From positions 1 to 8,820 of the forward strand of contig JAATVP010000200.1 of NCBI GenBank assembly GCA_014523625.1: 8,820 nt of DNA, in the 5' to 3' direction. Source of the stretch: Nitrososphaerales archaeon TH5896 (lineage in GTDB: Archaea > Thermoproteota > Nitrososphaeria > Nitrososphaerales > Nitrososphaeraceae). The notes beneath the pieces were generated by a model. The model did no database searches. It worked only from the letters and a program-made list of their open reading frames with translations, and was not told the DNA's origin. The translations under genes and the position numbers were made by a program. How positions within the stretch are numbered: position 1 is the first letter of the stretch; each line of letters begins with the position of its first letter. This document shows, in pieces, positions 1 through 5,689 of the stretch.

Positions 1-206
1 GGGTTAGTGACCGAGCTTATCTCTAGATCCTCTTTAAAGATCTCTATGGTTTTGTACCTGTTTCCAGAGATCATAGCCTTTTCCGCATTTATCACCGATA
101 CTTTGTTACCTTCCAACAGAAGCTTGGAAATGCGCGAACAAGTTCTACCCGCAATACAACTTGCTATATCAACAATAATTGTTGATGGTGGGTGTTTCTT
201 ATCCAA
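1..206 (-). CDS. rpl13: 50S ribosomal protein L13 (uL13), 5' part only
   Basis: This is the N-terminal 68 codons of archaeal ribosomal protein L13, a large-subunit protein; the rest lies beyond the left edge. The reading begins with a short tail and then IIVDIASCIAGRTCSRISK, followed by LLLEGNKVSVINAEKAMISG. These match the family's N-terminal pattern of a VIDA-like strand, an LGRLAS-like turn and an NAEKAVISGN-like loop. The likely start is TTG at 206-204, which overlaps the end of the L18e gene by 8 bases (the ATTGGATAA junction). No ATG or GTG start is available before the conserved strand, and a purine stretch GGAGTGAAG lies just upstream inside rpl18e. Gene order rpoD-rpl18e-rpl13 is the usual archaeal one, where rps9 and rpoN normally follow. 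Identity is firm; the exact start is likely but not proven. Confidence 0.9.
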   Translation of the reverse strand, partial: MDKKHPPSTIIVDIASCIAGRTCSRISKLLLEGNKVSVINAEKAMISGNRYKTIEIFKEDLEISSVTN

Positions 207-549
207 TTATCTTCACTCCAGAGCCCTGAGGATACTTTTCAATAAGGTCAGTAAGAGCGAGAATCTGCCCACCGGCCTCATTTATCTTCCTCGAAGCTAA
301 TTTTGAAATCGAATATGCATATACTATGACTGAATGACCCAAATTTCCGGAACCGAGTATCTTGCCAGGAACGATAATCACGTCTCCTTCTTTCGTAAAC
401 TTTGATAATTTATCCACATTTACCTCTCGTCTATTACTTCTAGAATTAAGGAGTTTGCGTTCTACATCTTTCCAGAGAGGTGCCTTTGTTCTTTTGGATG
501 CCATTCTAAGCGTCCATACTGTGTCTGCAATAACACCGTCACTTAGCAT
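199..549 (-). CDS. rpl18e: 50S ribosomal protein L18e (eL18)
   Basis: The product is a large-subunit ribosomal protein found in archaea and eukaryotes, related in fold to bacterial L15. The 116-residue length fits the archaeal family (about 115-125). Visible hallmarks are APLWKDVERKLL (residues 23-34), VNVDKLSKFTKEGD (43-56), the glycine-rich loop VIIVPGKILGSGNL (57-70) and the C-terminal GSGVKIIG. The ATG at 549-547 is the natural start. It lies 58 bases after the rpoD stop, and an AT-rich ATTTATTT box at about 590-583 on the minus strand could provide an internal promoter with a short leader. The gene overlaps rpl13 by 8 bases, so the two are probably translationally coupled. No clear Shine-Dalgarno sequence precedes the ATG. 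Confidence 0.95.
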   Translation of the reverse strand: MLSDGVIADTVWTLRMASKRTKAPLWKDVERKLLNSRSNRREVNVDKLSKFTKEGDVIIVPGKILGSGNLGHSVIVYAYSISKLASRKINEAGGQILALTDLIEKYPQGSGVKIIG

Positions 550-607
550 GATTTATCTTGGAGTGTTACTTTTTGAATCCCCAAATAAATGTACTCACTT
601 AAGTTTT

Positions 608-1258
608 TCAGGGAACTTGTAAAGATGCGACAGTATCGGTAAAAGTTTTCACCTTCGAATTCAGCCTCTGGATAGCAGCATCAATAGTCTCTTCTGCAGT
701 AAGCGCTCCTGTAGTTTCGACGGTCAATATCGATTGATTTTGTTCTGTCCCGTCTGTGACTATCGAGCACGTGGTCGGTTGCCACTTAGCGTGAATGCTA
801 CCTAATCCAAGTCTAGCATATGCTTCAAACTTTAATTTTTGAGAAGGTGCCAAAATTATGATTGGAATATCACTACTTACTGGTTTAACAACATCGTCCT
901 CCGAGACCAGTTCTCCCGAAGTAACAAGCTTAGTTTTGTCATTAGCCTCAGAATCTAAAATTAGCAACACTCTACATTTTGAACAGCCTAAAGAATTGTT
1001 ACAATCACAATCTTGCGGCAAAACAAATCGATTCAGATCAGTCCGAAGGGGAATCAGTCCCAATCTATGCGCGATTGCTTCATCGTGCATTACCGATGAG
1101 TTTTCCATCATGACTACATCATCAATCGCCAATGTAGGAACTTCGCTTATCGAAATCCTTCTTATTGCATTAACATATTGCCTAGGAACATTATTAAACC
1201 TCAACACGATGCGATCATTAGTTTTACTCACAACATCTAGAGAAGGCGCCTGAACCAA
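608..1258 (-). CDS. rpoD: DNA-directed RNA polymerase subunit D (Rpo3/RpoD)
   Basis: This is the archaeal homologue of eukaryotic Rpb3 and bacterial alpha, which dimerises with subunit L to start polymerase assembly. The 216 residues show the alpha-like dimerisation motif AIRRISISEVPTLAIDDV (31-48) followed by HRLGLIPLRTD (64-74). A cysteine cluster at C84, C86, C92 and C95 (CxC-x5-CxxC) resembles the zinc site of Rpb3. The second half holds KLKFEAYARLGLGSIHAKW (141-159), conserved in archaeal D. The ferredoxin-like 4Fe-4S insertion that Sulfolobus D carries after this point is absent; only a short linker (about residues 166-178) leads to the last dimerisation segment. The start is TTG at 1258-1256. 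An in-frame stop lies at 1282-1280 and there is no in-frame ATG or GTG between. The ATG at 1266 is in another frame. A TATA-like box about 26 bases upstream suggests a leaderless or nearly leaderless mRNA. Confidence 0.95.
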   Translation of the reverse strand: MVQAPSLDVVSKTNDRIVLRFNNVPRQYVNAIRRISISEVPTLAIDDVVMMENSSVMHDEAIAHRLGLIPLRTDLNRFVLPQDCDCNNSLGCSKCRVLLILDSEANDKTKLVTSGELVSEDDVVKPVSSDIPIIILAPSQKLKFEAYARLGLGSIHAKWQPTTCSIVTDGTEQNQSILTVETTGALTAEETIDAAIQRLNSKVKTFTDTVASLQVP

Positions 1259-1280
1259 CTTTTCATTGTTAACTAGAGGC

Positions 1281-1290
1281 TATTAAATAT
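1281..1290 (-). promoter_or_regulatory. TATA-like box of the rpoD-rpl18e-rpl13 operon
   Basis: On the minus strand the sequence reads ATATTTAATA, an archaeal TATA-like box centred near 1286. Initiation about 26 bases downstream would fall near 1260, only a few bases before the TTG at 1258. This fits a leaderless transcript and independently supports the TTG start of rpoD. Position and composition are seen; the function is inferred. Confidence 0.45.
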
Positions 1291-1296
1291 CTACCG

Positions 1297-1313
1297 AAAA
1301 AATAGCCAGCTAT
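1297..1313 (-). terminator. Hairpin plus T6 after the exported-repeat-protein gene
   Basis: On the minus strand ATAGC-TG-GCTAT (1313-1302) is a 5-bp inverted repeat with a two-base centre, followed directly by TTTTTT (1302-1297). It lies about 53 bases after the stop of the repeat-protein gene and just before the rpoD TATA box, where a terminator separating the two transcripts would be expected. Archaeal termination relies mainly on the T-run, so the small hairpin may be incidental. Confidence 0.35.
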
Positions 1314-1365
1314 GCGCACGTTATCGTGTCGAATATGCGAAAACTCGAATGCGGGACGAGTTTGT

Positions 1366-1692
1366 TTAGGAACTCGGTAACAGAATCGTTGGATCATTAG
1401 CTCCTTTGGGTATGTCTTCAGATGTTGTGTTAGACATATCAGGCGTGGAGCTTGGAGGTAATGTTGGATCATTAGCTCCTTTGGGTATGTCTTCAGATGT
1501 TGTGTTGGACATATCAGGCGTGGAGCTTGGAGGTAATGTTGGATCATTAGCTCCTTTGGGTATGTCTTCTGAGGTACCAGTGCCTGCTGTTGCACTCACG
1601 AAATGCAGAGGTACAGAAAGTAGGAAAGTCATTGCAGGAAATATGAAGATCATTAAGATGACACCAATTTGCGAGGAAAAATTTAGACTCAC
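1366..1692 (-). CDS. Small predicted exported protein with 25-residue tandem repeats
   Basis: I do not recognise a family. The 108-residue product starts at GTG (1692-1690). It has a typical export signal: a short polar start, a hydrophobic core from about residue 9 to 28 (IGVILMIFIFPAMTFLLSV), and a small-residue cleavage region (FVSATAG, about 31-37). The mature part is almost entirely a 25-residue repeat containing SEDIPKGANDPT and LPPSSTPDMSNT, present twice in full plus a shorter third copy, and ending in ILLPSS. The mature region is acidic and rich in Pro, Ser and Thr, has no cysteine and is probably unstructured and extracytoplasmic. All three readings through the repeat stay open because its period (75 bp) is a multiple of three, so an open frame alone is weak evidence. 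I chose this frame because only it has a signal peptide. A possible TATA-like GTTTAAAG lies at about 1730-1721. Function is unknown. Confidence 0.55.
   Translation of the reverse strand: MSLNFSSQIGVILMIFIFPAMTFLLSVPLHFVSATAGTGTSEDIPKGANDPTLPPSSTPDMSNTTSEDIPKGANDPTLPPSSTPDMSNTTSEDIPKGANDPTILLPSS
1388..1569. repeat. 75-bp tandem repeat, about 2.4 copies
   Basis: Two full 75-bp units (1391-1465 and 1466-1540) are followed by a 29-bp partial unit (1541-1569) that begins GGATCATTAGCTCC. The two full units differ at a single position I can find, A1432 versus G1507. On the minus strand this changes TCT to TCC (both Ser) and leaves the encoded protein repeat unchanged. The near identity implies recent duplication or homogenisation, and copy number may vary between strains. 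Confidence 0.95.
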
Positions 1693-2142
1693 AACCCACT
1701 ATACTTATCCTTATTGCTTTAAACTTTACTCAAAAGTGGATAAATTGGTTGTCTTCTTTGAAAAGTAATCGAGGGTTGACCTTTGGCGTTTCTTATTGCC
1801 AATAACAGGATCATGATTTGGATTCTATCTATTTTGCAAGGCGTGGAATTTGAGGAACCAATTATTCACGAACTAATAAATGGCCTATTATGATGACTGC
1901 TATCTTAATATCATGATTTTGTCCTCTAATGTCTATGTTGGCTATGTCAATTGAAACCCTTTCCATAGAATCAATGACTGAAATCGACAATCGGTCGTCT
2001 CTAAGTCTTGTTCAAGAAATAATATCATAAAAATCAAATATTCAGTTAATAATAAAACTTTCAAACCATATTATTATAACTATGGTGCAAACAGAAAGCT
2101 AGTTATGTTTTTTATAGTGCTTGCTAGGTGGAATGCAATATA
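1693..2142. other. Divergent intergenic region between the repeat protein and amt
   Basis: This 450-bp AT-rich stretch separates the minus-strand exported-protein gene from the plus-strand amt gene and must hold both promoters. The amt TATA box is near its right end. A short minus-strand frame at 1990-1862 (TTG start, or ATG at 1966) would encode 42 or 34 residues; the ATG version starts MERVSIDIANIDIRG. It is too short to call as a gene. The overlapping plus-strand frame from an ATG near 1929 is similar in length, which makes the coding call ambiguous. The motif ATCATGATT occurs near 1811 and again near 1911. I see no RNA gene. Confidence 0.5.
2108..2116 (+). promoter_or_regulatory. TATA box of amt
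   Basis: The run TTTTTTATA is centred near 2113, so transcription would be expected to start at about 2139. That is within a few bases of the ATG at 2143 and downstream of the GTG at 2128. The spacing implies a short or leaderless mRNA and decides the start codon in favour of the ATG. Purine-rich sequence (ACAGAAAGC) just upstream could serve as a TFB recognition element. Confidence 0.5.
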
Positions 2143-3597
2143 ATGCAAAAGTCGCGACTGTTAGCTATCATTCCAGGTCTTGCAATTTTGGGAGTACTGG
2201 TCTCTGTGGGTGGAGTAAATCATGCATCTGCACAGCAGTACACAGCAAATCAGTCAGGAATACAGTTTAGTTGTTTTCAGACTGATGAAGCCACCGGTGA
2301 ATATCTACTTGATGAAGAAGGATTTCTGATACCTTGTGAAATAAACTCAGGAGATAATGCCTGGATGCTTACTGCATCTGCTCTAGTCCTAGTTATGACA
2401 CCCGCAGGGTTGGCCATGTTCTACGGCGGTCTGGCACGACATAAAAACGCTGTAAGTACCATTCATATGGTTTTCATGGCTGTGGGACTTGTGACTATTC
2501 AGTGGGTTCTTTGGGGATACTCCCTAGCATTTGGTCCGGATGCAACAGGTCATGGCTTTATAGGGAATTTTGACTGGGCTGGTTTGAATTATGTATGGCA
2601 TAATGTTCCTTCAGACGTGTATGCTATAACGATACCTCACGCGACGTTCATGATATTCCAAATGATGTTCGCCATAATCACACCCGCTCTTATTGTTGCG
2701 GCCTTAGCGGAAAGGATGAAGTGGAGCGCATTCGTGGTATTTGTAGTGATATGGGCTACCTTTGTTTATGATTTTGCCGCCCACTGGACTTGGTCTCTCG
2801 GTTCAGGAGGAACTGCTGTAGGCTGGACTGGAGCTCTACCGTCGCTTGACTTTGCAGGAGGTACTGTAATCCACATTACTTCAGGTTGGGCAGGATTAGT
2901 CATCGCTATAATGCTCGGCCGACGATTGGGATATGGAAAGGTCCCAATGGAACCACACAATATCCCACTAATAGTGTTAGGTGCAGCTCTACTGTGGTTT
3001 GGCTGGTTCGGGTTTAACGCCGGCTCAGCTGGTGCAGCGGGACCAAACGCAACTAGCGCATTTGTTGCAACTCAGATTGCAACCGGGGTCGCGGCTTTAA
3101 CTTGGATGTTAATTTCTTGGGCGCATACGGGCAGACCATCGACAGTAGGAGCGGCTTCAGGGGCTGTCGCCGGACTAGTAGCAATTACTCCAGCCTCAGG
3201 TTTTGTAGGCCCAATGGCAGCGATCATAATTGGTATTTCTGCATCGCTTGTTTGTTATGCAGCAGTAGTATTCAAGAACCGCAGAAAGTGGGATGATGCA
3301 CTTGACACGTGGGCTGTACATGGTATGGGTGGTCTAGCAGGTGCACTCTTAACAGGAGTCTTCGCCCAGACAATATACACTCCAATAGCTGACGGACTTG
3401 CGTTTGGAAATCCGGTCCAATTGCTGAACAATGCTATTGGTGCATTTGCGGCCTTAGCATGGGCGGTTGGCATCACAGCACTTATTATTAAGGTGATGGA
3501 CCTTGTCTGGCCTGGTGGAATACGAGTTACACCAAAGGAAGAAGAAGTCGGGCTGGATCTTTCACAGCATGGAGAAAGAGCATACGTAACGGAATAA
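2143..3597 (+). CDS. amt: Ammonium transporter, Amt/MEP family
   Basis: This is a trimeric-channel-type ammonium transporter that brings ammonium/ammonia across the cytoplasmic membrane; in an ammonia oxidiser it feeds assimilation and perhaps sensing. From the ATG at 2143 it has 484 residues. It starts with a signal peptide (LLAIIPGLAILGVLVSVGG, then ASAQQ at about 29-33), followed by a short outer segment with two cysteines (C44, C65), then about 11 membrane helices. Residues equivalent to the E. coli AmtB pore are visible: outer-gate FQMMF (F172, F176), W217 in AAHWTW, D236 and H244 in DFAGGTVIHI, F291 and S295 in GWFGFNAGSAG, and the second pore histidine H394 in DTWAVHGMGG. The cytoplasmic tail RVTPKEEEVGLDLSQHGE is the usual contact region for PII/GlnK, though no glnK lies nearby. 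A GTG at 2128 in frame would add five residues, but it sits upstream of the predicted transcription start. Confidence 0.96.
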   Translation: MQKSRLLAIIPGLAILGVLVSVGGVNHASAQQYTANQSGIQFSCFQTDEATGEYLLDEEGFLIPCEINSGDNAWMLTASALVLVMTPAGLAMFYGGLARHKNAVSTIHMVFMAVGLVTIQWVLWGYSLAFGPDATGHGFIGNFDWAGLNYVWHNVPSDVYAITIPHATFMIFQMMFAIITPALIVAALAERMKWSAFVVFVVIWATFVYDFAAHWTWSLGSGGTAVGWTGALPSLDFAGGTVIHITSGWAGLVIAIMLGRRLGYGKVPMEPHNIPLIVLGAALLWFGWFGFNAGSAGAAGPNATSAFVATQIATGVAALTWMLISWAHTGRPSTVGAASGAVAGLVAITPASGFVGPMAAIIIGISASLVCYAAVVFKNRRKWDDALDTWAVHGMGGLAGALLTGVFAQTIYTPIADGLAFGNPVQLLNNAIGAFAALAWAVGITALIIKVMDLVWPGGIRVTPKEEEVGLDLSQHGERAYVTE

Positions 3598-3634
3598 AAA
3601 ATTCCTCCCTTTCCTTTCCCTTTTACCTTTTTGT
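3598..3634 (+). terminator. Pyrimidine-rich terminator after amt
   Basis: Directly after the amt stop a long pyrimidine tract (CCTCCC, TTTCCTTTCCC, TTTTACC, TTTTTG) extends to about 3634, with T-runs of four and five. T-rich tracts of this type act as archaeal intrinsic terminators. There is no clear hairpin. Confidence 0.45.
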
Positions 3635-3957
3635 CGACCAGCATTGTGTATAGACCATTATCACATATGATGCTAGTTTAGATGGTTCCTGGGCATTGTC
3701 CAATTGTAGTATCTGAATGGGACTATCTCTTATTGCAAACCCGTAATTTTCAGCACTATAGCACTAGAAGGTTAAGTGATGACACAATTCTCGATCATCC
3801 AGCACTGTGGAACAGCTGGAGATGCCAACATTGAATACACGTTCGAAAATGGACCCTGCAGAACAAGATTTTGAGATTCCTATGAACATATAGTATTCTA
3901 TGAGCGGAAGAATGTGAAACTACCTTTGTTAACGAGATTCGGCGTTAGTCCACAGTG
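3635..3957. other. Intergenic stretch with no supported gene
   Basis: This stretch lies between the amt terminator and the decayed gene. The best frame (3779-3958, starting MTQFSIIQHCGTAG) is broken by a TGA at 3872-3874, resumes as SYEHIVFYERKN, and ends at a TGA (3956-3958) overlapping the ATG at 3958. It could be an older part of the same decayed locus, but a frame of this length with one stop is not significant alone. GTGATGA at 3776-3782 resembles a C box, but no matching D box follows. Confidence 0.4.
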
Positions 3958-4313
3958 ATGTCCGATAATGGTGCAATAGTAAATATTCTAAAGAGGACTG
4001 GCCTCAGTCAATGAAGATATACAGTATTTAAGACAACAGGCTAAATTAAACAATTGCGCGATTTATTGATGTATACTTACCTCAAGAATATGAAAACTGC
4101 CTGGAAGGACTTAATGAGATAGTGACAAAAGCCTGGAAGATGTCTTTAGAAGGTGAGAAAAAGGAAAGGATGCAAGCCTTATCTTTGGCAAAAGAATGTT
4201 ATGCCATGAAACTAGATTTGCTATCATCTGCTCCTGTGATAGATAGGGCCGTTAAGTTTGTTGATAGGAACAAGGGTTTAATCCATCAAAACAATGAAGT
4301 ACTAGATAGATGA
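3958..4313 (+). pseudogene. Frameshifted remnant of a small helical protein gene
   Basis: The firmest part is an open frame from 4050 to the TGA at 4311-4313, reading IARFIDVYLPQEYENCLEGL, then NEIVTKAWKMSLEGEKKERM and QALSLAKECYAMKLDLLSS. It looks like genuine helical protein but lacks an upstream ATG; the first usable start, GTG at 4122, would cut off well-formed sequence. Joining two more frames upstream gives a continuous protein: ATG at 3958 reads MSDNGAIVNILKRTGLS, then a one-base shift leads to NEDIQYLRQQAKLN (about 4010-4051), and a second one-base shift near 4052 leads into IARFID. The composite is about 118 residues, charged and probably alpha-helical. I cannot name its family. Two shifts suggest decay; sequencing error would be the alternative. 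A genuine 63-residue gene from GTG 4122 cannot be excluded. A T-rich stretch (CTTTATTTTTCCC, about 4322-4334) follows the stop and could be its terminator. Confidence 0.4.
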
Positions 4314-4453
4314 CGCATTAACTCTTTATTTTTCCCAATTTCCCAGATATGATCGCCGAACGACGGTTGTTAGTTCCGATTGTTTCGTAAACGGCGGTTT
4401 CCGGAATTCGCGGACCGAAGTCTCTGTGGTCTAAACATATGTGTTTACAGATT

Positions 4454-4468
4454 TGTTAACCGTTAACA
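4454..4468. promoter_or_regulatory. 15-bp palindrome, possible operator
   Basis: TGTTAAC-C-GTTAACA is a perfect 7-bp inverted repeat around a single central base, the form often bound by a dimeric helix-turn-helix regulator. An 8-bp palindrome ACATATGT lies at 4435-4442, 11 bases upstream. No gene starts close by on either strand, so a target cannot be named. Confidence 0.3.
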
Positions 4469-4504
4469 GATAATCACTACCCTTCATCATGTTTCACGCT
4501 CAAA

Positions 4505-4541
4505 GCAATTGAAAACTGCAATTGAACACGTTTTTGTTCAA
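4505..4541. repeat. 13-bp direct repeat next to a 7-bp hairpin
   Basis: GCAATTGAAAACT (4505-4517) is followed by GCAATTGAACACG (4518-4530), matching at 11 of 13 positions; each copy contains the palindrome CAATTG. Overlapping the second copy is an inverted repeat TTGAACA (4522-4528) and TGTTCAA (4535-4541) with a six-base spacer CGTTTT, able to form a hairpin on either strand. Confidence 0.6.
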
Positions 4542-5300
4542 GACACCAGGTTAATTTGCCTTATGGGCTTTTTCGATAATTCGTTCAGAACGTTCAATTA
4601 GGCCGTTCAATACTAATAAAAGTACCTCATGTAAAGATCGACCTCCTTGTATACGAACTAATTGTAAACTAGAAATGTAACGAAGTAATCGATTGCATTT
4701 GCAAGCATACACAATGATGAAATCGTGGTAATGCAAAGGAAGGTTAAATGACCAAAGCAAGAATCCCTCGTGAAATACCTAACACTTTAAAGTCTTGCCA
4801 GAACCCCTTTGGGCCTATATCCCTTTATTTGAGCCCACCTCGTACAATAGAGCGTCAAATAAATCATATGGCGATCAAGTAACTAATCCTCTATCCGAAA
4901 TTCTATAGGCCTTGAAGGCACCTGAAACTAGGACACAATCGCCAAATAGACTGAAGGTTATATCTATCGAATGCTTTCAGTTTGTCAGTATAGTTTCGGC
5001 GCTAAAATTTTAAGACGAAGAAGCAGAAGATTTGTCAGGGTAGGTTTTATTATTTTTGCACATATCGCAAAAGCTCGTATAACTACATCATTTGGTCCTG
5101 GATTTGTGAGAAACGGTTTATGGTATCAGAAGGAAGAGAAACCTAGGTGTAGTGTAAGACCGAAGAATTTTAGTTTTGAAAATCACAAAAATCTTCATTT
5201 TTTCGAAATTCAATTTCTCCGCTGCAAGATGTCTATTTTGCTCTTTTGTATTCCAAACCTCATTCTTGCCAAATCATTCATTCTCATAAAGTGACCCAAG

Positions 5301-5376
5301 TCGCTGAGCGAACCTTCATGTATAAATGTCGCTGAAAGTGAAGCGATTTAGAATCATGTTGCGCTTAGGCTTTTTT
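5301..5376 (+). other. Hairpin-rich segment ending in T6, possible small RNA or terminator
   Basis: TCGCT occurs at 5301-5305 and 5329-5333, and its complement AGCGA at 5307-5311 and 5342-5346, so alternative stems are possible (TCGCT-G-AGCGA, or TCGCT with AGCGA across eight bases). AAGCG at 5341-5345 can also pair with CGCTT at 5362-5366, followed by TTTTTT at 5371-5376. A TATA-like TGTATAAATG sits at 5319-5328 in the middle. The pattern is seen; a structured RNA or terminator is inference. Confidence 0.25.
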
Positions 5377-5642
5377 CAAGTGTATTGAAATTACAACCGT
5401 ATCAATATATCAATTAAGTTGTGTAGTTTCTGACTATTTTCATTTTAATTTAGCGTCTTTCTACCAAGATATGTCTTATGAAACTATTTCATCCTAAGTA
5501 TGGAACATCTGTCAATATTTGTGGAGGGAAGGTTAATTGGAATTTATCGTACACTGTTTCAAAGTGCCTTCCAAACCAGCTGTTCTGCGTCTCTTGATAA
5601 TGAATGAATCTTCCTAATTTCAGCAAGCATCACGTTACCGCA

Positions 5643-5681
5643 TTATACATATATTGCTTCCAAGTGGTCTAAGAATTGAGG
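5643..5681 (+). promoter_or_regulatory. TATA box and ribosome binding site of the SBDS gene
   Basis: TTATACATATAT at 5643-5654 is a good TATA-like box that would place the transcript start near 5673. GAGG at 5678-5681 lies eight bases before the ATG at 5690. The upstream in-frame TTG at 5654 falls at the edge of the TATA box itself and so cannot be the start. Confidence 0.5.
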
Positions 5682-5689
5682 ATAGATAT

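Larger units (their letters stand above)
4314..5689. other. Gene-poor region upstream of SBDS, no supported CDS
   Basis: This 1.38-kb stretch holds no open frame I would defend. The longest, 107 codons at 4971-5294 on the plus strand, is strongly basic and Phe/Ile-rich, has no recognisable domain and has no usable ribosome binding site. A 69-codon minus-strand frame (4760-4551, TTG start) is no better. I find no tRNA, rRNA, SRP RNA or RNase P RNA signature. It does contain a cluster of palindromes at 4435-4541 and a hairpin-rich segment ending in T6 at 5301-5376, listed separately, and at its right end the SBDS promoter. The region could hold non-coding RNAs, regulatory DNA or decayed genes. 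Confidence 0.6.

Noticed and set aside
858..1253. 131-codon plus-strand frame opposite rpoD
   Set aside because: It is the antisense shadow of rpoD, whose conserved protein is unambiguous. The same holds for the frames opposite rpl18e, amt, SBDS, rrp4, rrp41 and rrp42.
1269..1768. Long open frames through the 75-bp repeat in other readings (minus 1595-1269, plus 1406-1768)
   Set aside because: A repeat whose period is a multiple of three keeps any stop-free frame open, so their length is not evidence. Neither has a signal peptide, and the minus frame ending at 1269 runs into the rpoD promoter.
3776..3810. C-box-like GTGATGA as a possible C/D box RNA
   Set aside because: No CTGA D box follows at a suitable distance and there is no terminal stem. 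ATGATGA near 4715 fails the same test.
3779..3958. Frame MTQFSIIQHCGTAG with an internal TGA, ending at a TGATG overlap
   Set aside because: A single stop in about 60 codons is expected by chance, and I recognise no family. It may be part of the decayed locus downstream, but there is no direct support.
4360..4420. GC-richer patch with CGG/CCG inverted elements as a possible tRNA or structured RNA
   Set aside because: No T-loop, D-loop or acceptor pairing of a tRNA can be built, and the stems are too short and interrupted.
4551..4760. 69-codon minus-strand frame
   Set aside because: Its only start is TTG, it has no internal Met, no promoter-like box was evident and the composition is not protein-like over its first half.
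4971..5294. 107-codon plus-strand frame
   Set aside because: Strongly basic with few acidic residues in its first half, Phe/Ile-rich, no domain or motif I recognise and no ribosome binding site. A frame this long can arise by chance in a 1.4-kb AT-rich gap. A homologue search could reverse this.
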